From NCBI RefSeq assembly GCF_009827335.1, contig NZ_WTYH01000001.1, positions 1,736,001 to 1,800,000 of the forward strand: a stretch of 64,000 bases of DNA, read 5' to 3'. The DNA is from Aurantiacibacter arachoides (lineage in GTDB: Bacteria; Pseudomonadota; Alphaproteobacteria; Sphingomonadales; Sphingomonadaceae). A program made the position numbers and the translations under genes. This document shows, one piece after another, positions 35,191 through 42,723 of the stretch (position 1 is the first letter of the stretch; each line of letters opens with the position of its first letter). The notes under the pieces were generated by a model. It did no database searches and was not told where the DNA came from. It saw only the letters and a program-made list of their open reading frames with translations.

Positions 35191-35370
35191 CGCGCCAGAC
35201 CGCCATGCCCAAGGGGGCATCGCGGTCGGAACTCATGGTGGAGAGAGGAAGCGGAGCAAGAGAGGGGAAGGCTATTTCCGCAAACCGACCGCGATGCATT
35301 ACCGCAAATAAAGCATTCTGATGGACGCGAAATACGGACCTTGGGCCAGTAAGCCAGGTCCGAATTGCTG
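35191..35370. other. gap between esterase and LOV-HTH gene
   Basis: 180 bp between convergent genes. Two very short plus-strand frames are present: 35204-35321 (38 codons, from MPKGASRSEL) and 35321-35374 ([17 protein letters not shown]), linked by a TGATG junction. Neither has a good ribosome site, so I do not call them as genes. No terminator with a T-tract was found. Confidence 0.4.
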
Positions 35371-35991
35371 CTAAAGGCCGGCTTCCACCGCCAGGCGGAT
35401 CATGTCGGCGCTGCTTTGCGTGCCGAGCTTTTCCATCGCCAGTCCGCGGTGCATCTTTACCGTCTTTTCCGACAGGCCCAGCTCCCACGCGATCTGCTTG
35501 TTGCGCAGCCCGCCTGCAACCAGCTTCAGCACCTCGCGCTGGCGGGGGGACAGGCCCTGAACGGCGACACTGGCCCGTTCCCGCCGCGTAATCTCGGGGC
35601 TGTCGCTGCTTTCGTCCAGTTCCACCTGCGATCCGTGGAAATAGGCAAGCTCGCCATCCTCGTCGAAGATCGGCGCGACCAGCACGGCGTTGCGGAAGGG
35701 CGTGCCGTCCTTCTTGTAATTCAGGATTTCCACCAGCACCGCCTTGGGCACCCGGATGCAATCGCGCATCCGCTCACTTAGCCAGGGTTCGGTGCCCGGC
35801 CCGGCCAGGAAGCGGCAATTGCGGCCGACCACCTCGTCTTCCGAATAGCCGGTCAGATCGAGGAACGCCTGGTTGCAGGCAATGATTGGGTTATCCTTCA
35901 ACCGCGGATCGCTGACGACGGAGGCGACCGGATTGGTCGAGATCAGGTCTGCGACCTGCGCGCTTGTCTTTGACTTGAGCCCTGTGTTCAC
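35371..35991 (-). CDS. LOV-HTH blue-light-responsive transcription factor, EL222-like
   Basis: The 206-aa protein has an N-terminal LOV (PAS) domain, about residues 15-120, with the flavin-adduct motif [12 protein letters not shown] (reactive Cys59), and [17 protein letters not shown] core sequence. A linker helix and a LuxR-type helix-turn-helix (about 140-206, [20 protein letters not shown] and [17 protein letters not shown]) follow. This order and these motifs match EL222 of Erythrobacter litoralis, in which blue light forms a Cys-flavin bond and frees the HTH to dimerise on DNA. GTG start at 35991, 47 nt after the ABC exporter stop on the same strand. Confidence 0.93.
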   Translation of the reverse strand: MNTGLKSKTSAQVADLISTNPVASVVSDPRLKDNPIIACNQAFLDLTGYSEDEVVGRNCRFLAGPGTEPWLSERMRDCIRVPKAVLVEILNYKKDGTPFRNAVLVAPIFDEDGELAYFHGSQVELDESSDSPEITRRERASVAVQGLSPRQREVLKLVAGGLRNKQIAWELGLSEKTVKMHRGLAMEKLGTQSSADMIRLAVEAGL

Positions 35992-36038
35992 ACGATCAGC
36001 TTAGCAAAGGGGAACATTTTGGCAACTGGCCAAAGCGA

Positions 36039-37835
36039 TTATCCCACGACCCGGGCATGGCCACCGGTCACTTCGATTCGCTGATCGGCATGCATTACGG
36101 CGTTGAGTGAATGGGAAACCATCAGCACCACGCGGTTGCCGATGTCCTGCCGAAGCCTCCCGATGATGCTGCGTTCCAGCTCTGCATCCATGGCAGACGT
36201 CGCCTCGTCCAGGATCAGCAGGTCGGCGGGGCGCAGCAGCGCGCGGGCAAGGCACAGGCGTTGGCGCTCGCCGCCCGACAGCCGTGCCCCGCCATCAAGC
36301 ATCGGCTCGTCAAGACCGGCGGGAAGGCGCGCGACGATATCGCCTGCCCCCGCCGTCTCCAGCGCCGCCCACAGCTGCTGGTCGTCGGCCTCGACGTTGG
36401 GCCAGCACAGGTTCTCGCGCACGGTGCCATCGAAGATAAAGGGCTCCTGCGGGGCGAAGCTGACGCGGGCCTGCCAGCCGGGGCGGCTCGCCGCATCGAG
36501 GGCATAGGCGCCGCGCGACACCATGCCCTGCGCGGGCAGGTGCAGGCCGGCGAACAGTTCCACCAGCGTCGATTTGCCCGCGCCCGAAGGCCCGCCCACA
36601 TGGACGAGCGTTCCCGGCGCGAACAAGAGATCGTCTGCGCGCACGAGGGTGATGTTTTCCCCCGCGAGGCTGTTCACCTCCACGCTCACGGCTTTCGCTT
36701 CGAGTGGTTGGTCGGCCGGGGGTTCGCCGGAAGGCTCCCGTCCCGGCACGATGCCGCCGCTCGCCTTTGCACGGCGCAGTTCGCCCTCGATCGCGCGGAT
36801 GGATTCGAACGCCGGCATGGCGTGGGCAAGCGACTGGACCCCGGTAAGGGTGGTGACGAGATTGGGCGCCAGGCGCATGACGATGGCCGCCATCACCACC
36901 AGTTCGCCGCCGTTCAGGCCAATGACCCCATAGCCCAGCAACAGGACGAGCAGCGCCGCGACCGAGGCGATGAACTGGATACTGTTGCGCAGCCGCCCCT
37001 GCTGGGTGACGAACTGGACGCTGATGAGGCGCGCCTCCGCGATCGATCCGGCAAAGCGCCGGCTGAGCTCGTCCTCCGCGCGCGCGGCCTTGGCAGCCTT
37101 CATGCCGTCGAGGAACGTCGTCGTCTCGTGCATGACGAACCGATTGGCTTGGTTGAGCTGGCGCCCCAGCCGGTGGCTGCGGCGCGACCAGATGGCCGCG
37201 AACACACCGCCGATGGCGATCAGGCCAAGCAGTGCGAGACCGAGCGCGACGCTGACCACGAAGGCCGATGCGAGATAGGCCAGTCCAAGGACGCCGACCA
37301 CGATGCCGCTCGACAGGAAGCGAATCGCCTGTCCCAGCCGCCCGACGTTGGTTGTCATGGTGTTGAGCAGCTCCGCCTTGCGATAGCGCTTGATCACCGG
37401 CCAGTCGGCATGGGCAAGGAGCGAAAAGAAGTCGAGGCGGACACGATCGATGAAGCCCTGCGACATCTGCATCAGCACGATATCGCGCCGCAGCAGCACG
37501 ACCGCGCGCAGCGCCACCAGGGCAATGAAGATAACGCCCAGCCCGGCAAGCTGTTGCAGCACGCTGTTCAGACCCACGGCCTCCATCCATGCCGCGATCT
37601 GCATCGTCAGCCCCGATCGGGCCGCGCCCTTGCCCTCGCCCGCAAATATGGTTTCCGCCACGGGCACGAGCAGCACGAGGCCGGCACTTTCCAGCACGGC
37701 CGCAAGCGTAATGATGGACAGCGTGCCGAAGATCCCATCCGCGGCATAGGCGCGGATCGCCTGCAACAGGTCGCCAAAGCTTGCCCCATCGGCGTCATTC
37801 GGGCCCGCGTAATGCGGCCCTGCGTCACTCCGCAT
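36039..37835 (-). CDS. ABC exporter of the lasso peptide locus
   Basis: The 598-aa protein fuses a six-helix membrane domain (about residues 20-330) with an ATPase domain: Walker A GGPSGAGKST (near 412), signature LSGGERQR (near 515) and Walker B LLILDEATSAMD (near 537). It is probably a homodimeric exporter, the immunity and export D protein of lasso loci. Its ATG at 37835 lies inside the B2 gene (11-nt overlap), so the two are translationally coupled. A longer in-frame start at 37925 would overlap B2 by about 100 nt and is less likely. Confidence 0.88.
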   Translation of the reverse strand: MRSDAGPHYAGPNDADGASFGDLLQAIRAYAADGIFGTLSIITLAAVLESAGLVLLVPVAETIFAGEGKGAARSGLTMQIAAWMEAVGLNSVLQQLAGLGVIFIALVALRAVVLLRRDIVLMQMSQGFIDRVRLDFFSLLAHADWPVIKRYRKAELLNTMTTNVGRLGQAIRFLSSGIVVGVLGLAYLASAFVVSVALGLALLGLIAIGGVFAAIWSRRSHRLGRQLNQANRFVMHETTTFLDGMKAAKAARAEDELSRRFAGSIAEARLISVQFVTQQGRLRNSIQFIASVAALLVLLLGYGVIGLNGGELVVMAAIVMRLAPNLVTTLTGVQSLAHAMPAFESIRAIEGELRRAKASGGIVPGREPSGEPPADQPLEAKAVSVEVNSLAGENITLVRADDLLFAPGTLVHVGGPSGAGKSTLVELFAGLHLPAQGMVSRGAYALDAASRPGWQARVSFAPQEPFIFDGTVRENLCWPNVEADDQQLWAALETAGAGDIVARLPAGLDEPMLDGGARLSGGERQRLCLARALLRPADLLILDEATSAMDAELERSIIGRLRQDIGNRVVLMVSHSLNAVMHADQRIEVTGGHARVVG

Positions 37836-38295
37836 TAGCGCGCGCTTCGTTCGGTCGACCTCTGCCCCTGCCAAAGGCGAGGAACTGGTCGCGCTCGAAT
37901 GCACCGGTGAGAACGTGCTCGCCAACCATCAGCCAGGCATGGAACAGCAGACCTTCCTCCAGCGTCCCCCGGCGCGATCCGATCACGATGTGCGAATCGA
38001 TGCCGCGACGCGCCAGCGCCCAGCGCCCCGCCATGGCCCGGGGCAGGCACACCGCCTCGAACAGGGTGAGGCGGTTGGCGATGCGATCGACGGAGCGGCC
38101 AATGGCAATGGCCTGCGCCTCGCGCTCAGCGGAAAGCGGCGGCCAAGAAGAACTATCGCGCTCGCCATTGATCGGGCCCAGCGTCGCCTTCCATTTCCGG
38201 AACGGCACGAACTTGATGAGGAAACGCGCGTAGCCAAGCGAAAGCCAGACCTCCGCCAGAAACAGCTTTTTCTTGAGATATTGCGCAAGGGTCAT
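37825..38295 (-). CDS. lasso peptide leader protease, B2 (transglutaminase-like)
   Basis: The 156-aa protein begins with a helical segment (LAQYLKKKLFLAEVWLSLGYARFLIKF) and has the B2 core: RLTLFEAVCLPRAMAG with Cys83, GIDSHIVIG, and FHAWLMVGEHVLTG with His119. In known B2 proteins a Cys-His-Asp triad removes the leader peptide. Here the expected acid after the histidine is not obvious: the loop reads VGEH, with Glu126 and Asp136 as the nearest choices. It is the first gene of the minus-strand run B2-exporter-LOV-HTH. Confidence 0.87.
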   Translation of the reverse strand: MTLAQYLKKKLFLAEVWLSLGYARFLIKFVPFRKWKATLGPINGERDSSSWPPLSAEREAQAIAIGRSVDRIANRLTLFEAVCLPRAMAGRWALARRGIDSHIVIGSRRGTLEEGLLFHAWLMVGEHVLTGAFERDQFLAFGRGRGRPNEARANAE

Positions 38296-38464
38296 CGTGC
38301 GTATCGTCTTACAGGAACATCGGGAAGCATCACAATATCCCATCATCGCTAACTACCGCCAACAGTTTGGCTCCAGACCCCAGTCGGGTCCGATGTCTGC
38401 TGCCATCGCCTCGCATCCGATAACGGGCTTGTCTTGCAATGGGTTGTCTGATTAGGCGCGAGCC
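38296..38464. promoter_or_regulatory. divergent intergenic region of the lasso locus
   Basis: 169 bp between B2 (minus) and the cyclase (plus), clearly lower in GC than the flanking genes. It must hold both promoters and is the usual place for a precursor gene. Plus frame 38297-38455 (GTG start, ends 9 bp before the cyclase) and minus frame 38349-38540 are open, but neither shows the leader and core features of a lasso precursor (Thr at -2, Gly/Ala/Ser/Cys at +1, Asp/Glu at +7 to +9). Confidence 0.5.
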
Positions 38465-40435
38465 ATGTCAGCCATCGGAGCGATCTTCCAACGCAAGGGC
38501 GATCCTGTTTCGAAGGACGCCATCGAGCGAATGAGCGCATCCCTGCGCGTCCACGGCGCGCTGCGCCAACAGCATCGCCGCCTTGATAATCTGGCCGGAT
38601 GCTGGACGAAGGGCATGGAATTCACGCCCGAAGATCGGTTCGAACAACAGCCGATCGTGAACGGCGATCAGATTTTCCTGTTCACCGGATGCCTCGATTA
38701 TCGCACCGATCTTGGCCGCGCGATCGGCGTGGAGCCGGCGCGGCTGGTATCGATGTCGGACAGCGCGCTCGCCCATGCGGCGTGGAAACGGTGGGGGCGC
38801 GACTGCCTGCTGCGGATCGAAGGGCGCTGGGCCATTGTCGTGATGGATGCGGCGCAACAGACGCTGTTCGCCGCCAAGGGGCCGCTCGGCGGACCACCGC
38901 TGGTATTTCACGAGACAGCCGAGCTGTTTGCCATAGCTTCCGCCCCAATCGGACTGCACGCGCTGGCCGCGATCCCGCGGGAGATCGACGAACAACACGT
39001 CGCCGATGCGATGATCCTCAACTTCCAGGACGGCGAGCGAACCTTTTACAAGGGCGTGCAGACGTTGCGGGGCGGACACTGCCTGGAGGTGCGCCGCGAC
39101 CGGGTCGAGATCCGCGAGTACTACCAGGTGATGGATGTGCAGCCCGTCCGCTTCGCCCGCGACGAGGAGTACGTCGAGGCACTTGATGCGCTGATGAGCG
39201 ATGCCGTCGAAAGCTCGATGCGAGCGCTGGTTACGCCGGCCTGCACGGTCAGTGCCGGCCTCGATAGCTCTACCGTCGCGGTCTACGCGCTCGAAGCGCT
39301 GGGGCGCGGCGCCCACGGCTTCACCGATCCGCTGCTCGGCTACACCCACGTGCCCGGCAAGGACTGGGATGGGCGCACCTATGGCGCGGGCCGCATGGGT
39401 GACGAGTCCGGTCCGGTCAGGGCCTTGGCGCAAATGTATCCGCAACTGGACGTGACCTTTGTCGCATCCGAAGGTTTGTCGCTCGATGACCGGCTCGACG
39501 ACCTGATACGGCTTTCGGAAATGCCGCCGTTTGGCCTCAACAACCTGCATTGGAGCAACGAAATTTCACGCCGGGCGCGCGATGCGGGGCGCAACGTCGT
39601 GCTGACCGGAGCGAGCGGCAATCGCACGATTTCCTTCACCTGCCGCCACATCTTTTCCAAGCTATTCCGCGAAGGTCGCTGGATCGAACTGCACCGGGAA
39701 CTGCGGCGGCTTGACTGGAAGCAGGGCATGGCCAAGCGCTATTACAGGGCCGTCGTGCAGCCGATGTTGCCGGCGCGCGTGATCAAGGCGATTTCGCGGT
39801 ATCGCGGCGATCTGTCGCACGCGGGCTTTACCGGGTTCTCGGCGATAGGCAGCGACTATGCGCGCGACATGCGCGTTGCCGAAAGAGCAGTCGAGATGAA
39901 TTGGGACGACAGTTACGGCACAATCCGCAGTCCGCAGGAATTGCGTCGCCGCATGACCGTCAACGGCAACCGCGAACAGAACGCGATGATGCGGCTGGCC
40001 AACGAAAGCCTTACGAAGGTGACCCACCGCGATCCGCTGGGCTGTCGTCGCATTACCGAATTCTGCTTCGCCATTCCCGATGAGCAGTATCTGCGCGATG
40101 GAGTGGATCGTTTGCTGGTGCGGCGGCTCATGAAGGATCGCCTTCCACCCGAAATCGTCGACCTGAAGGTGCGCGGTCGACAAGCGGCGGACTGGCACGC
40201 CCGCTTCACCAAGGACATTGATCGCTATCGCGACGAGATCGAACGCGCTGCCGCCGATCCGCAGATGGCCGAGCGGTTCGACATTCCGCGACTGCGCAAG
40301 ATATTCGATACCTGGCCCGAAGCCACGCCGCTCGACGCTACCGATCATCCGGATTACCTGGTTGCCATGACTGGCATCGGTCGCGTGATCGGCATGTCGC
40401 GTTTCATCAATTGGGTGAATGGAAAGAACCTTTGA
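38465..40435 (+). CDS. lasso peptide macrolactam synthetase C (asparagine-synthetase-like)
   Basis: The 656-aa protein has an N-terminal glutaminase-like domain without the catalytic Cys2 (it starts M-S-A-I-G), as expected for lasso cyclases that need no ammonia. A C-terminal ATP-pyrophosphatase domain follows with the PPi loop VSAGLDSST (Ser263-Thr270). It would adenylate an Asp or Glu side chain in the core and close the ring on the new N-terminus. The C-terminal region (LKVRGRQAADWHARF) fits the family. The next gene starts inside its stop codon (TTGA). Confidence 0.9.
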   Translation: MSAIGAIFQRKGDPVSKDAIERMSASLRVHGALRQQHRRLDNLAGCWTKGMEFTPEDRFEQQPIVNGDQIFLFTGCLDYRTDLGRAIGVEPARLVSMSDSALAHAAWKRWGRDCLLRIEGRWAIVVMDAAQQTLFAAKGPLGGPPLVFHETAELFAIASAPIGLHALAAIPREIDEQHVADAMILNFQDGERTFYKGVQTLRGGHCLEVRRDRVEIREYYQVMDVQPVRFARDEEYVEALDALMSDAVESSMRALVTPACTVSAGLDSSTVAVYALEALGRGAHGFTDPLLGYTHVPGKDWDGRTYGAGRMGDESGPVRALAQMYPQLDVTFVASEGLSLDDRLDDLIRLSEMPPFGLNNLHWSNEISRRARDAGRNVVLTGASGNRTISFTCRHIFSKLFREGRWIELHRELRRLDWKQGMAKRYYRAVVQPMLPARVIKAISRYRGDLSHAGFTGFSAIGSDYARDMRVAERAVEMNWDDSYGTIRSPQELRRRMTVNGNREQNAMMRLANESLTKVTHRDPLGCRRITEFCFAIPDEQYLRDGVDRLLVRRLMKDRLPPEIVDLKVRGRQAADWHARFTKDIDRYRDEIERAAADPQMAERFDIPRLRKIFDTWPEATPLDATDHPDYLVAMTGIGRVIGMSRFINWVNGKNL

Positions 40436-41358
40436 ACGATACCCCTTTCACCGTCTGCGCCGACCTTGACCTGGGCACGCGCGTCGCCACGTACCTGCGC
40501 AGCGAAGGGGCGGACGTCATCATCAGCGAAGGACCGGTGCCCGACCGGCTTGAATCCGTGACTGACGAGGGCGCCGCGTTCGCTGTGAACGAGCGAGCGT
40601 TCCTGATGCACGTTCCGGGCGGTGCCAGCTTCCTGGTGGAGGATGGCAACCGCATTACCTACGCCCGCACGGGCGCATCTGATCGTGACGTCGCGCTGTT
40701 CCTCCTAGGTTCGGCATGGGGTGCGCTGTGCTATCAGCGAGGGCTCTTGCCGCTGCACGCCAGTGCCGTCATCCGTGATGGCCGTGTCCATGCCTTCACC
40801 GGACCCTCAGGGGCTGGCAAGTCGACGTTGACCGCCGCGCTGTCCGATCGCGGGCTCGCCTTTTTCACTGATGACGTGTTGATCGTCGATCCGGCCCGGA
40901 TCTCGCCGGGGGATGCGCCTTGCTATGCCGGGCAAAAAGATATGAAGCTGTGGCGAGACGCGCTCAAGCTCACGGGGTCCGAGCAAATGGGTGCGGTGCG
41001 TGACGAGCCGGGATTCGAAAAATTCTTCGCCATTCCCGCCAATGCCGAGGCGACGGGTCGCGGGCAACTCGCCAGCCTGACGATCCTCAAGAACGAGAAT
41101 GTCCGGCGTGATCGCCAGCCGGTGGAAATCGAACGAGTGACGGGTGCGACTGCGATCAAAAAGCTGCGCGAAAGCATCTATCGCCTGCGGTTCGGCACCG
41201 CGATCATGGGCCGGCAAAAAATCTTCACCGCGCTTGCCCAGTTGATCTCGGCGGTGGAAGTGCAGACCTTTGATCGTTCGCTGGACAAGCGGGCCTTCGA
41301 CGACAGCACCGCCACGATACTGGAATGGGTGCGCAAGCACGGCAAGGCCGATGGCTGA
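40432..41358 (+). CDS. HprK-like serine kinase of the lasso locus
   Basis: The 308-aa protein resembles the C-terminal kinase domain of HPr kinase: P-loop FTGPSGAGKST (about residues 122-132) and FFTDDVLIVD, with LPLHASAVIRDGRVHAF ahead of it. In paeninodin-type clusters such kinases phosphorylate the last Ser of the precursor. The TTG start at 40432 overlaps the cyclase stop, with GGAAAG upstream; a TTG at 40411 is an alternative. The 3' end overlaps the sulfotransferase by 8 nt. Confidence 0.87.
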   Translation: MNDTPFTVCADLDLGTRVATYLRSEGADVIISEGPVPDRLESVTDEGAAFAVNERAFLMHVPGGASFLVEDGNRITYARTGASDRDVALFLLGSAWGALCYQRGLLPLHASAVIRDGRVHAFTGPSGAGKSTLTAALSDRGLAFFTDDVLIVDPARISPGDAPCYAGQKDMKLWRDALKLTGSEQMGAVRDEPGFEKFFAIPANAEATGRGQLASLTILKNENVRRDRQPVEIERVTGATAIKKLRESIYRLRFGTAIMGRQKIFTALAQLISAVEVQTFDRSLDKRAFDDSTATILEWVRKHGKADG

Positions 41359-42226
41359 GCAATCCCCGCGGCGCGCGGAAGACAAAACGCCTGGCATCGC
41401 CTGGCTCGCGTCCTTCCCCAAATCCGGAAATACCTGGACGCGGATCCTGCTATCCAATCTCATCGCGCGCGAAAGCATCGACGACGATCGGTTCGCCTCC
41501 CTCCCGGGTTCGATCTCGTCCAATCGGACGGCCTTCGATGTCATTACCGGGCTACCCTCGTCGGACCTGACCGACGACGAGATCGACCTGCTCCGTCCGC
41601 AATTCTATCGGATGCAGGCGGACTCGGCGGAGGGCCGGTTGTACATCAAAGTCCACGACGGATACCATGAGACCGGCAAGGGCGAGCCGCTATTCCCGGC
41701 CGATTGCAGTTTCGGCGCCATCTATCTCGTGCGGCACCCCTTCGATGTCGCGGTCTCCTATGCGCATCACCAGGGCCACCGGGACTTCGACAAGATCGTG
41801 GCGCAAATGAACAATGTCGGCCACATCATGGCAGGCGGCAGAAAAGGTCAGTTGCGGCAGAAAACCCTCGGCTGGGGCGGCCATTATCGAAGCTGGCACC
41901 AACAGGACGCGATACCCGTGCTTACGGTCCGCTACGAAGACATGCTGGCGGACACCGCCGCCGCCCTCACCCGCATCGCCCACTTTCTCGGCCTGCCCGA
42001 GGCTGGCGATGCCCAGGCCATAGCCCGTGCCGTCGAGGAAAGCCGGTTCGAGCGTTTGCGCGCCAAGGAAGAAGAGCATGGCTTTGGCGAACGGCCGGAA
42101 AAGACGGAAAAATTCTTTCGCTCCGGTCGCTCTGGCGAGGGGCGGGACGTGCTGACGCTGGCACAGCGGACGTCGCTTGTGGCAAGCAACGAAGATGTCA
42201 TGGAAAAGCTCGGTTATTTGCCCTAA
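41351..42226 (+). CDS. PAPS-dependent sulfotransferase of the lasso locus
   Basis: The 291-aa cytosolic sulfotransferase has the 5'-phosphosulfate-binding loop SFPKSGNTWTR (about residues 21-31) and the 3'-phosphate site YLVRHPFDVAVSY (about 126-138). A third block, EKLRAKEEE-type helix then FGERPEKTEKFFRSGRSGEGRD, is typical of sulfotransferase family 1/3 C-termini. It overlaps the kinase gene by 8 nt, so it is part of the biosynthetic operon. It probably sulfates a hydroxyl of the peptide, or of a cofactor, but the target is not shown by the sequence. Confidence 0.86.
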   Translation: MAEQSPRRAEDKTPGIAWLASFPKSGNTWTRILLSNLIARESIDDDRFASLPGSISSNRTAFDVITGLPSSDLTDDEIDLLRPQFYRMQADSAEGRLYIKVHDGYHETGKGEPLFPADCSFGAIYLVRHPFDVAVSYAHHQGHRDFDKIVAQMNNVGHIMAGGRKGQLRQKTLGWGGHYRSWHQQDAIPVLTVRYEDMLADTAAALTRIAHFLGLPEAGDAQAIARAVEESRFERLRAKEEEHGFGERPEKTEKFFRSGRSGEGRDVLTLAQRTSLVASNEDVMEKLGYLP

Positions 42227-42251
42227 CCGACCGGATCAGGGCATTAAGCGA

Positions 42252-42542
42252 ATGGGGGACTGCGTGAATATCGACAACGACTGCACGGTGAAGAAAACCG
42301 AGAACTTCGTCGAGACCGTCGTCGATGACGAGCTGGTGCTTCTCCATATTGTCAACGGGCAGTTCTACAGCCTGAAGGACACCGGGCGCACCGCCTGGGA
42401 CCTGCTGGACGAGCATCCGCGCTTCGGCCAGCTCGTCGATGCCATGCGCCAGACCTACGATGTCGACGAGGAAACCTGTCGTAACGAGCTGCAGACGCTG
42501 ATCGGCGATCTTGCCAAACGCACGCTGATCGAGGTGAGCTAG
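42252..42542 (+). CDS. lasso peptide leader-binding protein B1 (PqqD-like RRE)
   Basis: The 96-aa protein has the PqqD/RRE winged-helix pattern: VETVVDDELVLLHIVNGQFYSLKDTGRTAWDLL followed by FGQLVDAMRQTYDVDEETCRNELQTLIGDL. B1 binds the leader and brings it to B2 and C. The ATG at 42252 lies 25 nt after the sulfotransferase stop; a GTG at 42264 with GGGGGA upstream is an alternative. It is the last gene of the plus-strand run. The leader it should bind has not been located. Confidence 0.88.
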   Translation: MGDCVNIDNDCTVKKTENFVETVVDDELVLLHIVNGQFYSLKDTGRTAWDLLDEHPRFGQLVDAMRQTYDVDEETCRNELQTLIGDLAKRTLIEVS

Positions 42543-42723
42543 AGTCCTCGGCTCCTAGTCATTCTCTGCGCACCTCTGCAACAGCGCCACATCGCACCCA
42601 GTGATTCGGGGTCGGAGAGATTTTCCTCCCCTCCGACGACGCCATCTCTCAGCTTAGCCCGTAACTGATGCGGCATGGCTTCGCTCGGCTGTAATTAAAC
42701 AGGGGCTAAGGCCGAGCCAAACA
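42543..42723. other. gap with interleaved inverted repeats
   Basis: 181 bp between convergent units. A GTCGGAG/CTCCGAC stem lies at 42611-42637. CTTAGCCC (42653-42660) pairs with GGGCTAAG (42703-42710), and GCTCGGC (42683-42689) pairs with GCCGAGC (42711-42717). The last two pairs interleave. None is followed by a clean T-tract. A minus-strand 45-codon frame (42539-42676, MPHQLRAKLRDGVVGG...) is open but unproved. Confidence 0.4.

Noticed and set aside
35204..35374. Two tiny plus-strand frames joined by TGATG (MPKGASRSEL... and [17 protein letters not shown])
   Set aside because: They lack ribosome sites, and the second runs into the 3' end of the LOV-HTH gene on the other strand. A RiPP-like look of the second one is not enough evidence.
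38297..38455. 53-codon plus-strand frame before the cyclase as lasso precursor
   Set aside because: The position is right, but there is no leader motif (YxxP, Thr at -2), and the only acidic residue near the end is the last one, which leaves no tail to thread.
38349..38540. 63-codon minus-strand frame as lasso precursor
   Set aside because: Its start lies 76 nt inside the cyclase gene on the other strand, there is no ribosome site, and the end TGVWSQTVGGS lacks an acidic residue at ring positions 7-9.
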